Positions 1-7,563 are shown, counted from the first letter of the stretch. The stretch is DNA of 18,155 nt from Bacillota bacterium (GCA_023410875.1 JAEYPH010000113.1:1-18155); one strand, 5' to 3'. Made by a program: numbers and translations. The notes: generated by a model from the sequence alone, not told the origin.

Positions 1-79
1 TTATATACCATGGCTCTTCTATCCCTATTGACTGCTCAAACATTGCTGTGAACCGGTTTATGTTTTTCTCCATCCCCAT
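1..79 (-). CDS. ISL3-like transposase, N-terminal fragment (partial at window edge)
   Basis: The ATG at 79-77 opens a frame with no stop through position 1, giving about 26 residues including MFEQSIGIEEPWYI. Family knowledge: ISL3 transposases begin with a helix followed by a conserved L/I-G-x-x-E-P-W-x-V/I segment before a Cys-containing zinc-ribbon region, so the fragment fits. An AGGAAG ribosome binding site lies about five bases upstream of the ATG on the minus strand; a second in-frame ATG at 73 is possible. The catalytic DDE domain is outside the window, so whether the gene is intact cannot be judged. Confidence 0.6.
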   Translation of the reverse strand, partial: MGMEKNINRFTAMFEQSIGIEEPWYI

Positions 80-100
80 CACCGCTTCCTAATATACCAT

Positions 101-126
101 TTCTCTACGGTTTTGGGAGTAGAGCC
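101..126 (-). repeat. Putative terminal inverted repeat of the ISL3-like element
   Basis: Read on the minus strand the sequence begins GGCTCTACTCCC at 126 and contains an internal dyad, CTCTAC and GTAGAG, separated by ten bases. It lies about 20 bases before the transposase start, as expected for an ISL3-family end. The partner repeat is off the window. Confidence 0.5.
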
Positions 127-160
127 GCCAAGGGAACATCGCAGCTCCCGATGGCGTCTA

Positions 161-189
161 TTGTATGCAGAATCGTTCTCTTTTATAAT
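161..189 (+). promoter_or_regulatory. Sigma-70/SigA-type promoter for the WYL regulator
   Basis: A perfect TATAAT (184-189) lies 17 bp downstream of TTGTAT (161-166). Transcription would start near 196, leaving a leader of about 115 nt before the GTG at 311. The leader shows no convincing riboswitch or ORF. The promoter is about 35 bp outside the IS edge, so it is host DNA as far as can be seen. Confidence 0.6.
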
Positions 190-310
190 AGGTGCAAGAC
201 GACGGCGATAGGGATGTGCTGTGCTGCAGAGCTTGTTATGAGCGCCAACAGCCTTTCCAAGATGTAGTTGCCGGAGCAATAAGAGAGCATGCCGAACCGG
301 GGGCCGTACC

Positions 311-1234
311 GTGAAGACAGACAGACTCATCGCCATCACCATGTACCTACTGAACCGCGAGACCGTCAGCGCGTCGGCGCTGGCCCAGCGGTTCGAGGTG
401 TCCAAACGCACAATCCAGCGCGACATGGATGCTTTGAATCAGGCGGGCATCCCAATCGTGTCCACCCACGGCGCTGAGGGCGGCTATGGCATCATCGACG
501 GGTTCCGCCTGACAAAGCAGATTGCTGGCGTGGACGACGCGCTGAACATCATCGTGGCGCTTAAAGGCCTGTGCTCGGCTTACGACAGCCAGAAGATCAA
601 CGCCACGCTGGAAAAGGCGCTGGCCGCCCTGCAGGGCGGGCAGCAGCGCATCTTCATCGATTTTGCCGTGGCCCGCGAGGGGCTGCTCGTGGACCAGCGC
701 CTGCGGGCGCTGGAACAGGCGATCGCCCGCAGGCAGCCGCTGCAAATCGAGTATTCCAACGCCGAGGGCGTGCTGTCCAGCCGCGTCGTGGAGCCGCTGG
801 CCCTTTCGTACCGGTGGTACGCGTGGTATCTGTTCGCCTATTGCACCGCCCGGCAGGAGTATCGCCTGTTCAAGCTGGCCCGCATCGTGGGCTGCACGCC
901 GGCGCAAGGGGCGTTCACCGGGGAACACGCCGATGTGGAAGCGCTGATGAAGGCATCCTCCTCCCAGGACAGCAGAAAGCAGTACCACATCCTGCTGAGG
1001 TGCAAAAAGGGGGCGCGGCAGCAGGCGCTGGAATATCTGGGCGCCAACATCGTCGAGGAGTATGAGAACGGAGACTTCCTGCTGCGGCCGAGGGATGTGC
1101 CGATGGAGCGCATGTGGGTCTCGCTGCTGATGGGCTTTGGCGATCAGGTGGAGGTGCTGCAGCCGGAGGAGCTGCGGGACATGCTTGCGGAAAAAGCGCG
1201 GGAAATCCTATCGATTTATTCAGTGCATCCTTAA
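311..1234 (+). CDS. WYL-domain transcriptional regulator (YafY/DeoR-type HTH)
   Basis: This 307-aa protein has the usual three-part layout of the YafY family: an N-terminal winged helix-turn-helix (about residues 5-60, with SKRTIQRDMDAL as the recognition helix region), a WYL sensor domain (about 135-215, with the signature RWYAWYLFAYC at about 168-178 and a following RLFKLARI strand), and a C-terminal WCX-like extension. WYL domains are ligand-sensing modules, some binding nucleic acids or cyclic nucleotides; the ligand here is unknown. The GTG start is chosen because the next ATG (341) would cut into the HTH domain. The ribosome binding site is weak (a G-rich stretch at about 299-304). It stands first in a same-strand run with the DUF3795-GNAT gene 58 bp downstream, which may be a target. 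The length is normal for the family. Confidence 0.9.
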   Translation: MKTDRLIAITMYLLNRETVSASALAQRFEVSKRTIQRDMDALNQAGIPIVSTHGAEGGYGIIDGFRLTKQIAGVDDALNIIVALKGLCSAYDSQKINATLEKALAALQGGQQRIFIDFAVAREGLLVDQRLRALEQAIARRQPLQIEYSNAEGVLSSRVVEPLALSYRWYAWYLFAYCTARQEYRLFKLARIVGCTPAQGAFTGEHADVEALMKASSSQDSRKQYHILLRCKKGARQQALEYLGANIVEEYENGDFLLRPRDVPMERMWVSLLMGFGDQVEVLQPEELRDMLAEKAREILSIYSVHP

Positions 1235-1259
1235 ATGGCGACATCCTTGTGTCGCCATT
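1234..1259 (+). terminator. Hairpin after the WYL regulator (weak terminator)
   Basis: A perfect 10-bp stem, AATGGCGACA (1234-1243) pairing with TGTCGCCATT (1250-1259), with a six-base loop, begins on the last base of the regulator's stop codon. Only a short T-rich stretch (CTTTGG) follows, so termination is likely partial and read-through into the next gene is possible. Confidence 0.45.
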
Positions 1260-1263
1260 GCTT

Positions 1264-1272
1264 TGGTATGAT
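1264..1272 (+). promoter_or_regulatory. Possible extended -10 promoter for the DUF3795-GNAT gene
   Basis: The sequence TGGTATGAT matches an extended -10 element (TGnTATnAT). No -35 box sits at the right spacing, because the upstream hairpin occupies that region. Transcription would start near 1279, leaving a very short leader before the ribosome binding site at 1281-1290. Confidence 0.35.
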
Positions 1273-1292
1273 CTCCCCATAGGAAGGGAGAG

Positions 1293-2240
1293 ATGACCAT
1301 GCGCTTCTGTGAGGAAAAAGACCTGGCCCTGTGCGGGCTGGCCTGTGTGCTGTGCAGCCAGCAGGACTGCCCCGGCTGCAAAGCCCGCGGCTGCGCTGCG
1401 GGCAGCGATTGCTTCGTCTATCGGTGCGCGGCGCAAAAGGGCCTGGACGGCTGTTATCAGTGCGACGACTTCCCGTGCCAGGCGGACATGCTCCAGGGCG
1501 TGCGCAACCGGGCGTTCAACCGCTATGCCCGCCGGTTTGGCAAGCGGGCGCTGCTGCAGCGGCTGCGCGTCAACGCGGAGAACGGCATCGTCTACCACAA
1601 GCCCGGCGGACTGAAGGGCGATTATGATGCGCTGGAAACCGAGGAGGACATCCTGCGGCTGATCGCCTTTGGCAGCCACGACCCCTACGACAAGTGCCCT
1701 GTGCTGCAGACCGCGCGGTTTGTGCTCAGGCTGGTCCAGCCGGAGGATGCCGGGGATCTGTTGCGCTGCTACTCCGACCCCAGGTCCCAGGAGCTCTTCG
1801 ACGCCGCCACATGCACCAGCGATTTCCGGTATCACACGATGGAGCAAATGCGGGAATGCATCGACTTTTTCCTGCTCAACTACAGAAGCCGGGAATTTAT
1901 CCGGTTCTCCATTCTGGACAAGGCGTCGCGGCGCGCCGTCGGCACGATGGAGATGTTCAACGCCACCGGGCGCCTCGCCGGGCGGGAAGGCCTGGGCGTG
2001 CTGCGGGTGGATTTGGCCTCCCCCTATGAGAGCGAGGAATGCCTGGGCGAGCTGCTGGCGCTGTCCGACGCGACGTTCGATCTGCTGATGGGCGTGGACC
2101 GCGTCGTGACCAAGGCGATTCCCTCCGCGGCGCCTCGCCGGGCGGCCTTGCGCGCCGCCGGCTTTGCGCCCTTCGATTGGCCGGAACCGGGGCGGGAGCA
2201 TTATTGGGCGCGGGAAAGCCAGGAAATGCGAAGCGTATAG
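1293..2240 (+). CDS. DUF3795 Cys-rich domain fused to a GNAT-like acetyltransferase domain
   Basis: This 315-aa protein joins two parts. Residues 6-62 hold twelve cysteines in a CGLAC-x2-C ... CPGC ... CAAQKGLDGCYQC ... FPC arrangement, which is the DUF3795 pattern and probably binds metal. From about residue 135 (LQTARFVLRLVQPEDAGDLL) to the end it resembles RimJ/RimL-type GNAT acetyltransferases. The GNAT acetyl-CoA loop (R/Q-x-x-G-x-G/A) is not evident; the matching stretch reads ASPYESEECLGELLALS, so catalysis is doubtful. Two starts are possible: 1293 and an in-frame ATG at 1299. The ribosome binding site AGGAAGGGAG (1281-1290) fits either, with better spacing for 1299. Substrate and role are unknown. 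It may be co-transcribed with the WYL regulator through a weak terminator. Confidence 0.75.
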   Translation: MTMRFCEEKDLALCGLACVLCSQQDCPGCKARGCAAGSDCFVYRCAAQKGLDGCYQCDDFPCQADMLQGVRNRAFNRYARRFGKRALLQRLRVNAENGIVYHKPGGLKGDYDALETEEDILRLIAFGSHDPYDKCPVLQTARFVLRLVQPEDAGDLLRCYSDPRSQELFDAATCTSDFRYHTMEQMRECIDFFLLNYRSREFIRFSILDKASRRAVGTMEMFNATGRLAGREGLGVLRVDLASPYESEECLGELLALSDATFDLLMGVDRVVTKAIPSAAPRRAALRAAGFAPFDWPEPGREHYWARESQEMRSV

Positions 2241-2270
2241 AACCCTTTCACAAATCCCAAACCCGTTGCC

Positions 2271-2300
2271 TTGACGCCCCCGGTTCCGCCACGCTATGAT
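2271..2300 (+). promoter_or_regulatory. Sigma-70/SigA-type promoter for the GH52 gene
   Basis: TTGACG (2271-2276) and TATGAT (2295-2300) are separated by 18 bp. Transcription would begin near 2307, about 50 bases before the ATG at 2356. The in-frame ATG at 2296 lies inside the -10 box, which rules it out as the real start. Confidence 0.7.
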
Positions 2301-2355
2301 GAACCCGGCGCGGCAGGATGCTGCGCCTCCCATCACCAGCTTTGCGGAGGGCCCC

Positions 2356-4398
2356 ATGAAAGACCCCTTGATGCATACCCTGTACGCGCCGGCGGGCGCC
2401 GACGCCTTCTTTGCGCTGGGCCTGCCCGGCCACGGCGGTGGCTTCGCTCTGGAACAGGAGCGCGTGCCCCAGCAGGATTTGTTCATCGGCGTGCGCGACG
2501 GGCTGGACATCCGCTGCCTGCCCTTCTTCCGCCAGGCGGCGGCCAGCGCCATGGACTCCTTCGTGCAGCGGGAGGGGGAGGGCAAGGCCCATCGCCTCAT
2601 GGCCTTCGCCCCGGAGGAAGTGCAGCGCACGCTGGCCTATGGCACCGATTGCTATGCCGCCGGCAACGTGCGCTTTACGTTTTATACGCCGGTGCGGGCC
2701 ATCCCCGATCCGGATGCCGCCGCGCCCGGCGAGCTCAAGGACGCCATCGCCCCAGCCATCGTGGCCCGGTTGAGCGTGGACAACCGCGCCGGGGAGCACG
2801 ATGTGGAGGCCGTGTTCGCCGTGGCGGGCCAGCGGGGCTTGAGCCCCCTGGCCGAGAAGACCGACGGCAGGCTCAAGGGCTTCTCCAGCTATTATGGCTA
2901 TGGCTTCGCCGTGGCCGGCAGCCCGGACGTGGAAGAGTTCGTGGACTTCGGCCTGGAGCGCGCCTACAACCGCCCCTGCAAGTTCACGCTTCGGGTGGCG
3001 GACACGGCTTCGCTCTCGCTGCGGGTGCCCGCCGGGCGCGTGGGCCATATGGACATCGCCCTGGGCTGGTTCCGCGGCGGCAACGTGTTGGACGGCATGC
3101 ACAGCGGCACGTATTATTACACGAGGTTCTTTTCCGACATCCGGGAGGTGTTGTCCTACGCTTTGGAACGCGCCTGCGACTGGCGGCAGCAGGCGATGGA
3201 AAACGACGCGCTGGCCGACAGCCTGAGCGACGCCCGCCGCCAGATGGTGTGCCAGGCCGCCCGGTGCTATTATGCCAGCTCCATGCTCTTCGACATCGAT
3301 GGCGCGCCCCGCTGGCTCGTAAACGAGGGCACCTTCCGCATGATGAGCACGCTGGATCTGCTTGTGGACCACGCCTTCTTCGAGCTGCGCCACCACCCAT
3401 GGGTGCTGCGCAACCAGCTGGACAGCTTCCTCGCGGAATACAGCTACAAAGACCAATGCGGACTGACCTTCTGCCACGACCAGGGCAGCCACCACGTGTT
3501 TTCGCCCTTCGGGCATTCCAGCTATGAAGTTCACGACCTGGACGATTGCTTCTCCTACATGTCCCAGGAGCAGCTGTGCAACTGGGCACTGGCCGCGGCG
3601 CTGTATGCCGTGGGGGTGGGGGATGGGGGCTGGGCGCGAGACAAGGCGGACGTCTTCGCTGAGTGCCTGGACTCCATGCGCTGCCGGGACAGCCTGACCG
3701 GCGCGTACACCGGCCTTATGACTGTGGATTCCAGCCGCTGCTGCGGCGGCGCGGAGATCACGACTTATGATTCGCTGGACACCAGCCTGGGCCAGGCCCG
3801 GCAGAACCTGTATGTGGCCGTAAAGCGCTGGGCGGCCACGTTGGCGCTGGGCCGTCTGCTCTCGCTGGCTGGCCGGGAGGAGGAGGCCCGGGAGGCCTTC
3901 GCCTATGCCCGCCTGTGCGCCGACGCCGTGACCGACCGCTTTGACGGCAGCTTGGGCCACCTGCCCGCGCTGCTGGATCGCAGCAACCCCGCCGCGATCA
4001 TACCGGCCATCGAGGCGTTGGTGTACCCTCGGTTCTTCGGTTTGGAGCAGGCGCTGGACGCCGACGGCGAATACGCCGCCCTGCTGGGTGCGCTCAAGCG
4101 CCACGCGCTGGCCGTGATCCGCCCCGGCGTATGCCTGTTCCCCGACGGTGGGTGGAAGCTGTCCGCGACCAGCGACAATTCGTGGATCAGCAAAATCTAC
4201 CTGTGCGAATACGTGGCCCAGAGAATCCTAACCCTGGACTTGGACTACGACGCCTGCGACCGCGCCCACGCGGCATGGTGGTCCGTGGGCTGCGCCAGCA
4301 GCCCCGGCATTGATCAGATATTGGCCGGGCAGACGCCGGAGCGGGGGTTTCATTATCCCAGGTGTGTGACAAATACGCTTTGGCTGAAGGAAGTATAG
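2356..4398 (+). CDS. Intracellular beta-xylosidase, glycoside hydrolase family 52
   Basis: This 680-aa protein matches the GH52 retaining beta-xylosidases (about 700 aa, best known from Geobacillus) over its whole length, from SPVGAFASFTLG-like residues at the N-terminus to the terminal YPRCVTNTLWL. It releases xylose from the non-reducing end of xylo-oligosaccharides. The two catalytic residues known from the Geobacillus enzyme fall in conserved segments: the nucleophile Glu in VNEGTFRMM (here E324) and the acid/base Asp in ITTYDSLDTSLGQAR (here D472). The PDGGWKLSATSDNSW segment is also typical. No signal peptide is present, so it works on imported oligosaccharides in the cytoplasm. The start at 2356 is set by GGAGG at 2346-2350 and by the promoter, whose -10 box overlaps the only upstream ATG. 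It is a single-gene transcript as far as can be seen. Confidence 0.94.
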   Translation: MKDPLMHTLYAPAGADAFFALGLPGHGGGFALEQERVPQQDLFIGVRDGLDIRCLPFFRQAAASAMDSFVQREGEGKAHRLMAFAPEEVQRTLAYGTDCYAAGNVRFTFYTPVRAIPDPDAAAPGELKDAIAPAIVARLSVDNRAGEHDVEAVFAVAGQRGLSPLAEKTDGRLKGFSSYYGYGFAVAGSPDVEEFVDFGLERAYNRPCKFTLRVADTASLSLRVPAGRVGHMDIALGWFRGGNVLDGMHSGTYYYTRFFSDIREVLSYALERACDWRQQAMENDALADSLSDARRQMVCQAARCYYASSMLFDIDGAPRWLVNEGTFRMMSTLDLLVDHAFFELRHHPWVLRNQLDSFLAEYSYKDQCGLTFCHDQGSHHVFSPFGHSSYEVHDLDDCFSYMSQEQLCNWALAAALYAVGVGDGGWARDKADVFAECLDSMRCRDSLTGAYTGLMTVDSSRCCGGAEITTYDSLDTSLGQARQNLYVAVKRWAATLALGRLLSLAGREEEAREAFAYARLCADAVTDRFDGSLGHLPALLDRSNPAAIIPAIEALVYPRFFGLEQALDADGEYAALLGALKRHALAVIRPGVCLFPDGGWKLSATSDNSWISKIYLCEYVAQRILTLDLDYDACDRAHAAWWSVGCASSPGIDQILAGQTPERGFHYPRCVTNTLWLKEV

Positions 4399-4454
4399 CT
4401 TCCTGGCGCAGGAGCAGGAAACGCCATATTATCAAAAGACAGCGTCCAAAGATA

Positions 4455-4473
4455 TCGCGCCATCAAGGCGCGA
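4455..4473. terminator. Short hairpin between convergent GH52 and PstS-like genes
   Basis: A 7-bp perfect stem, TCGCGCC and GGCGCGA, with a five-base loop lies in the 186-bp gap between two genes that end towards each other. No clear T-run follows on either strand, so the terminator role is a guess from position. The rest of the gap shows nothing else. Confidence 0.3.
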
Positions 4474-4584
4474 CCAAAGGGCTTTCCGATCGCCCAGGAC
4501 GCATGGTCGAGCAGGGGCCGCAGGACCCGGCCAGACCTTTGGAAACCTTCGGACCCTGTTTTCATGATAGTAAAAGTCTCTGCC

Positions 4585-5814
4585 TCAGGGCTTTATTCTA
4601 TCCCCACCCAGCGGCGTATACCCCGTCTTCTCCACAAGGTACTGCCCCTGAGCAGATCGTATCCATTGAATGAGCCTGTCCGCATTGGGGTTCGCGGTCC
4701 CTGCTGTAACCGCGTAGAAGTCGGCGGAGTAGGGGTAGGTCGCGTTGGCGACGTTCTCCCGCGTGGGCGCCACGCCGTCGATGCTCAGCAGCTTGATCTG
4801 GTTGTCCTGCACCATCTGGGTCGCGTAGAACAGAAACGAGTAGCCGATGGCGTTGTCATAGTTTTTGTAGGAAGACACCTGGCTGATGATGTCGCCCATG
4901 CCGCCGGCCACATCCTTTTTGGGCGGCGCCATCAGCGGCGTGTCGCCCATGATGCGCACCAGCGCCGTCTGACTGCCGGAGTTCTCCGGTCGCTGGAACG
5001 CTCGGATACCCGCATTCTTGCCGCCCAACTGCTTCCAATTGGTGATCTTGCCGGAATAGATGCCCTGCACGTCGGCGCTGGTCAGGCCGTTTACGGGGTT
5101 CTTCGCGTTCACGAAGAACACGAAGGCCTCATGGCCGATGGGCGTCAGCTTCAGTTCCATGCCGGCATCCCTGGCCATCTGCTGCTGCTCCTGGGAGGGG
5201 CCGGCCACGAAGATCACGTCGGTCTCCCCGGCGATTAGCCGCCGGTAGGCGTCCCCGGTACCGGTGCAGGCCACCAGGCCCCCCGTGATACCGCCCACTT
5301 CTTGGGCTTGTACGGTTTTCTCGTCCAGGGGGCCTGCGCCTTCGTTCAGGAGATCCTGAGAAAATACGGCCCGCACGAAGGCCGCATACACCGGGTACAG
5401 AGCCGTGGCCCCGTCCAGCCGTGGCGGGTTTTCGTCGATGCGCAGCGTGGCCGCCTCGGGCAGAGAAGCCGCCAGCGTGCCTTCTCTCAAAGGATCGTAC
5501 AGCGACAGGTCCACGCCCCGATCGCTGACCTCCAGAATTCTGTCGTCATAGGAGCGGTAAATTTCAAAGCCCGCCACCGACACGAGCAAGGCGGCCACAG
5601 CCACACCCAGCGCGATGCACCGAATTTTCAACCGCAGCAATCCCCAGATGTTCAAAATCGCGAACAGGAACAGCACCGCCGCCACGACGGCCACCAGCGT
5701 CTGATAGAAGTATCCCGCTCCCGAGAACGCGACAAAAAACAGCACGACCAGACCGAAGAACGCCACCGCGATGCCGGCCAATACGCTCAGAATGATTTTC
5801 AATGCCAGGTTCAA
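4585..5814 (-). CDS. Membrane-anchored PstS-like substrate-binding protein
   Basis: This 409-aa protein has three hydrophobic N-terminal segments (about residues 5-29, 35-58 and 65-84) followed by a periplasmic-binding-protein fold of the PstS type. Family signatures are DGATALYP (134-141, where PstS has G-S-T/A), GIYSGKITNWKQLGG (251-265) and RPENSGSQTAL (275-285). PstS proteins bind phosphate and hand it to PstCAB. Here the usual lipoprotein signal is replaced by a multi-helix anchor and no pst permease or ATPase genes are nearby, so a sensing or scavenging role is as likely as transport. The ligand is inferred only from the fold. The TTG start at 5814 is supported by a GGAGGT ribosome binding site just upstream. 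It has its own promoter. Confidence 0.82.
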   Translation of the reverse strand: MNLALKIILSVLAGIAVAFFGLVVLFFVAFSGAGYFYQTLVAVVAAVLFLFAILNIWGLLRLKIRCIALGVAVAALLVSVAGFEIYRSYDDRILEVSDRGVDLSLYDPLREGTLAASLPEAATLRIDENPPRLDGATALYPVYAAFVRAVFSQDLLNEGAGPLDEKTVQAQEVGGITGGLVACTGTGDAYRRLIAGETDVIFVAGPSQEQQQMARDAGMELKLTPIGHEAFVFFVNAKNPVNGLTSADVQGIYSGKITNWKQLGGKNAGIRAFQRPENSGSQTALVRIMGDTPLMAPPKKDVAGGMGDIISQVSSYKNYDNAIGYSFLFYATQMVQDNQIKLLSIDGVAPTRENVANATYPYSADFYAVTAGTANPNADRLIQWIRSAQGQYLVEKTGYTPLGGDRIKP

Positions 5815-5868
5815 AAAGCACCTCCGAAAATATGGGTTGGTCCATGGAGACCGTACGAGTCATGAATC

Positions 5869-5897
5869 AGTATAGGGTATCATCGCCTTCGCGGCAA
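5869..5897 (-). promoter_or_regulatory. Promoter for the PstS-like gene
   Basis: On the minus strand TTGCCG (5897-5892) is followed after 17 bp by TATACT (5874-5869). The predicted start point is about 50 bases before the TTG start at 5814. No clear PhoB/PhoP box was recognised. Confidence 0.5.
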
Positions 5898-5979
5898 TGT
5901 TTGGGTGGACGTGGGACTGCCCTGCTGCCAGTGCAGGCGGACCCTGGCTATGGGATACGGGTATACCGAATAAGATATA

Positions 5980-6006
5980 CTCCTGCACACTATAGGCATG
6001 CAGGAG
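5980..6006 (-). terminator. Inverted repeat downstream of hisS (possible terminator)
   Basis: CTCCTGCA (5980-5987) and TGCAGGAG (5999-6006) form an 8-bp perfect stem with an 11-base loop, 37 bases after the hisS stop codon. On the minus strand it is followed by TATATCTTATTC, a weak U-rich tail. It also marks roughly where the AT-rich block ends. Confidence 0.4.
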
Positions 6007-6042
6007 CATATGTGCGCAAAAACTGCGGTCTAACATACCGGA

Positions 6043-7407
6043 CTATTCATTTGGAAGCTGTATGATCTTAGCATGCAGGGTTTCACTTAAGAATCCTTTG
6101 ATGACTTCGATAGATTGACCCCAGCCAACTGTGATTTGCTCACTGGTTTTGAGGTTTTTCAAAGTCACAGCATTCTGTGTGACTTCATTTTCGCCCATGA
6201 AAGCGACAAATGGAACTGACAATTTATCGGCATAACCAATTTTATTTTTAATTTTTCTATTTTCATAATAGACCTGCGATTTTACGTTGGATTCTCTTAA
6301 GTATGATGCAAATGATATCGCATATTGGTAGTTTTCTGTCATTGGAACGACCAGTACATCAAAGGCAGGACGATTTTCCCTGTATAGATATTTCTTTTCG
6401 CTTAGGATATAGAATAGCCGTGTAAGCCCAATCGACACACCAACTCCTGGCAATTTTTTGTCGGTATAAAAACTGGCAAGGTTATCGTAACGGCCACCGG
6501 AGCATATGCTGCCTATCTCCGGATGCCTTCTAAATGTTGTCTCGTAGACTGTACCCGTGTAGTAGTCAAGCCCACGGGCAATGGAAAGATCGATTTTATA
6601 GCTTTCCGGCGGCACCCCAAACATGGACACAGCTGTGGTTACATTTGCGAGCTCATTGATGCCAGCTTCAAAAATGTCATTTTTATTCGGAATCATGCGT
6701 AGCTGATCAAGTATTTCGGTGCTAGTTCCTGAGATAGAAATAAACTGCAGCAACCGATCAGCAGTGTCTCCAGAGACACCAATTGCTGACAGTTCACTCC
6801 TCACTTTATCTGCGCCTATTTTTTCCGCCTTATCTAAAATCCGCATGACCTCTTCAGCGGAATTTTGCAGAGAGTACATAAGAAACAGGCCATATAATAC
6901 TTTTCTATTGTTGATCCGAATCGTGTAATCTGTGAGGCCCAGTTTCGTAAAGGCCTCATAGATGATGCTTGGAATTTCCGCATCGTTCATAATCGCCAGT
7001 TCGGTATCCCCGACAATATCAATGTCAGCTTGATAAAACTCTCTAAACCGACCTCTTTGTGCACGCTCACCACGATATACTTTGCCTATCTGAAATCTGC
7101 GGAAAGGAAAGGATAGTTGATTAAAGTGCATAGCTACATACTTGGCTAAGGGTACCGTCAAATCAAATCTCATGGTGAGGTCTGAATCGCCCTTGTTGAA
7201 TCTATAGATTTGTTTTTCCGTTTCTCCGCCAGCCTTTGCTAGCAGAACTTCGGAGGATTCCAATACCGGTGTATCTAAGGGCATAAAACCAAAGGAACGA
7301 TAAATTGATTCCAGTGATGACACAATTTCGTTGAAAAGCAATTGTTCATCAGGCATCAACTCTGCAAATCCCGATAAGGTTCTCGGAGTTGTTTTTGTTT
7401 TGGTCAA
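6043..7407 (-). CDS. hisS: Histidyl-tRNA synthetase (class II), atypical and AT-rich copy
   Basis: This 454-aa protein charges tRNA-His with histidine in the cytoplasm. Class II and HisRS motifs are complete: the TMRFDLTVPLAKYV region, motif 2 with FRRFQIGKVYRGERAQRGRF, the histidine-binding signature IARGLDYYTGTVYE (catalytic Arg at about 278), GGRYDNL, motif 3 GVGVSIGLTRL, and a C-terminal anticodon-binding domain starting near DVLVVPMTENYQYA. The TTG start at 7407 is chosen because GGAGG lies seven bases upstream; a start at 7437 would add ten unlikely residues that span that site. The DNA is much more AT-rich than the genes on either side, and the RGLDYYTGTVYE form differs from the usual bacterial RGLDYYxxTxFE. 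It is probably a second, transferred copy rather than the housekeeping one, though that cannot be shown from this window. Confidence 0.9.
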   Translation of the reverse strand: MTKTKTTPRTLSGFAELMPDEQLLFNEIVSSLESIYRSFGFMPLDTPVLESSEVLLAKAGGETEKQIYRFNKGDSDLTMRFDLTVPLAKYVAMHFNQLSFPFRRFQIGKVYRGERAQRGRFREFYQADIDIVGDTELAIMNDAEIPSIIYEAFTKLGLTDYTIRINNRKVLYGLFLMYSLQNSAEEVMRILDKAEKIGADKVRSELSAIGVSGDTADRLLQFISISGTSTEILDQLRMIPNKNDIFEAGINELANVTTAVSMFGVPPESYKIDLSIARGLDYYTGTVYETTFRRHPEIGSICSGGRYDNLASFYTDKKLPGVGVSIGLTRLFYILSEKKYLYRENRPAFDVLVVPMTENYQYAISFASYLRESNVKSQVYYENRKIKNKIGYADKLSVPFVAFMGENEVTQNAVTLKNLKTSEQITVGWGQSIEVIKGFLSETLHAKIIQLPNE

Positions 7408-7500
7408 TCTTCTTCCTCCATCCAGCTTACGAAGCATAATATGCGAAACGATAATATTGCCATAATCATGTGGTTGAGTGTACGCTTTCTTATGAACGCG

Positions 7501-7529
7501 ATTCTAGCATTTAGTGGCTGGTTAGTCGA
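7501..7529 (-). promoter_or_regulatory. Extended -10 promoter for hisS
   Basis: On the minus strand TCGACT (7529-7524) and TAGAAT (7506-7501) are 17 bp apart, and a TGC directly before the -10 makes it an extended -10 element. The leader would be about 90 nt. I found no T-box sequence in it, so tRNA-dependent antitermination is not supported. Confidence 0.5.
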
Positions 7530-7563
7530 TCTTAAATGAAGCATTAAAACGCTTAGGATAGCA

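Larger units (their letters stand above)
1..126 (-). mobile_element. Right-hand end of an ISL3-family-like insertion sequence, cut by the window edge
   Basis: Seen: a minus-strand reading frame starting at 79 encodes a peptide like the N-terminus of ISL3-family transposases. Upstream of it lies a terminal-repeat-like sequence ending at 126 that reads GGCTCTACTCCC on the minus strand. Family knowledge: ISL3 elements have terminal inverted repeats that begin GGCTCT or similar, sit a few tens of bases before the transposase start, and generate 8-bp target duplications. Inference: the element's outer edge is at 126/127 and the rest lies to the left of the window. The other end and the target duplication cannot be seen, so the family call rests on one end only. 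Confidence 0.6.

Noticed and set aside
79..426. A minus-strand frame containing YNRRHREL and LGGSTP, reminiscent of an IS3-type integrase C-terminus
   Set aside because: It runs antisense into the well-supported WYL regulator, and the similar-looking part lies over the terminal repeat and upstream flank of the ISL3-like element, so the resemblance is taken as chance.
915..2630. Long minus-strand frames (for example 915-2630 and 2248-4104) opposite the left-hand genes
   Set aside because: They are GC-rich shadow frames of the WYL, DUF3795-GNAT and GH52 genes, with no recognisable domains.
7408..7500. Possible T-box leader before hisS
   Set aside because: No T-box consensus or terminator/antiterminator pair could be found in the ~90-nt leader.
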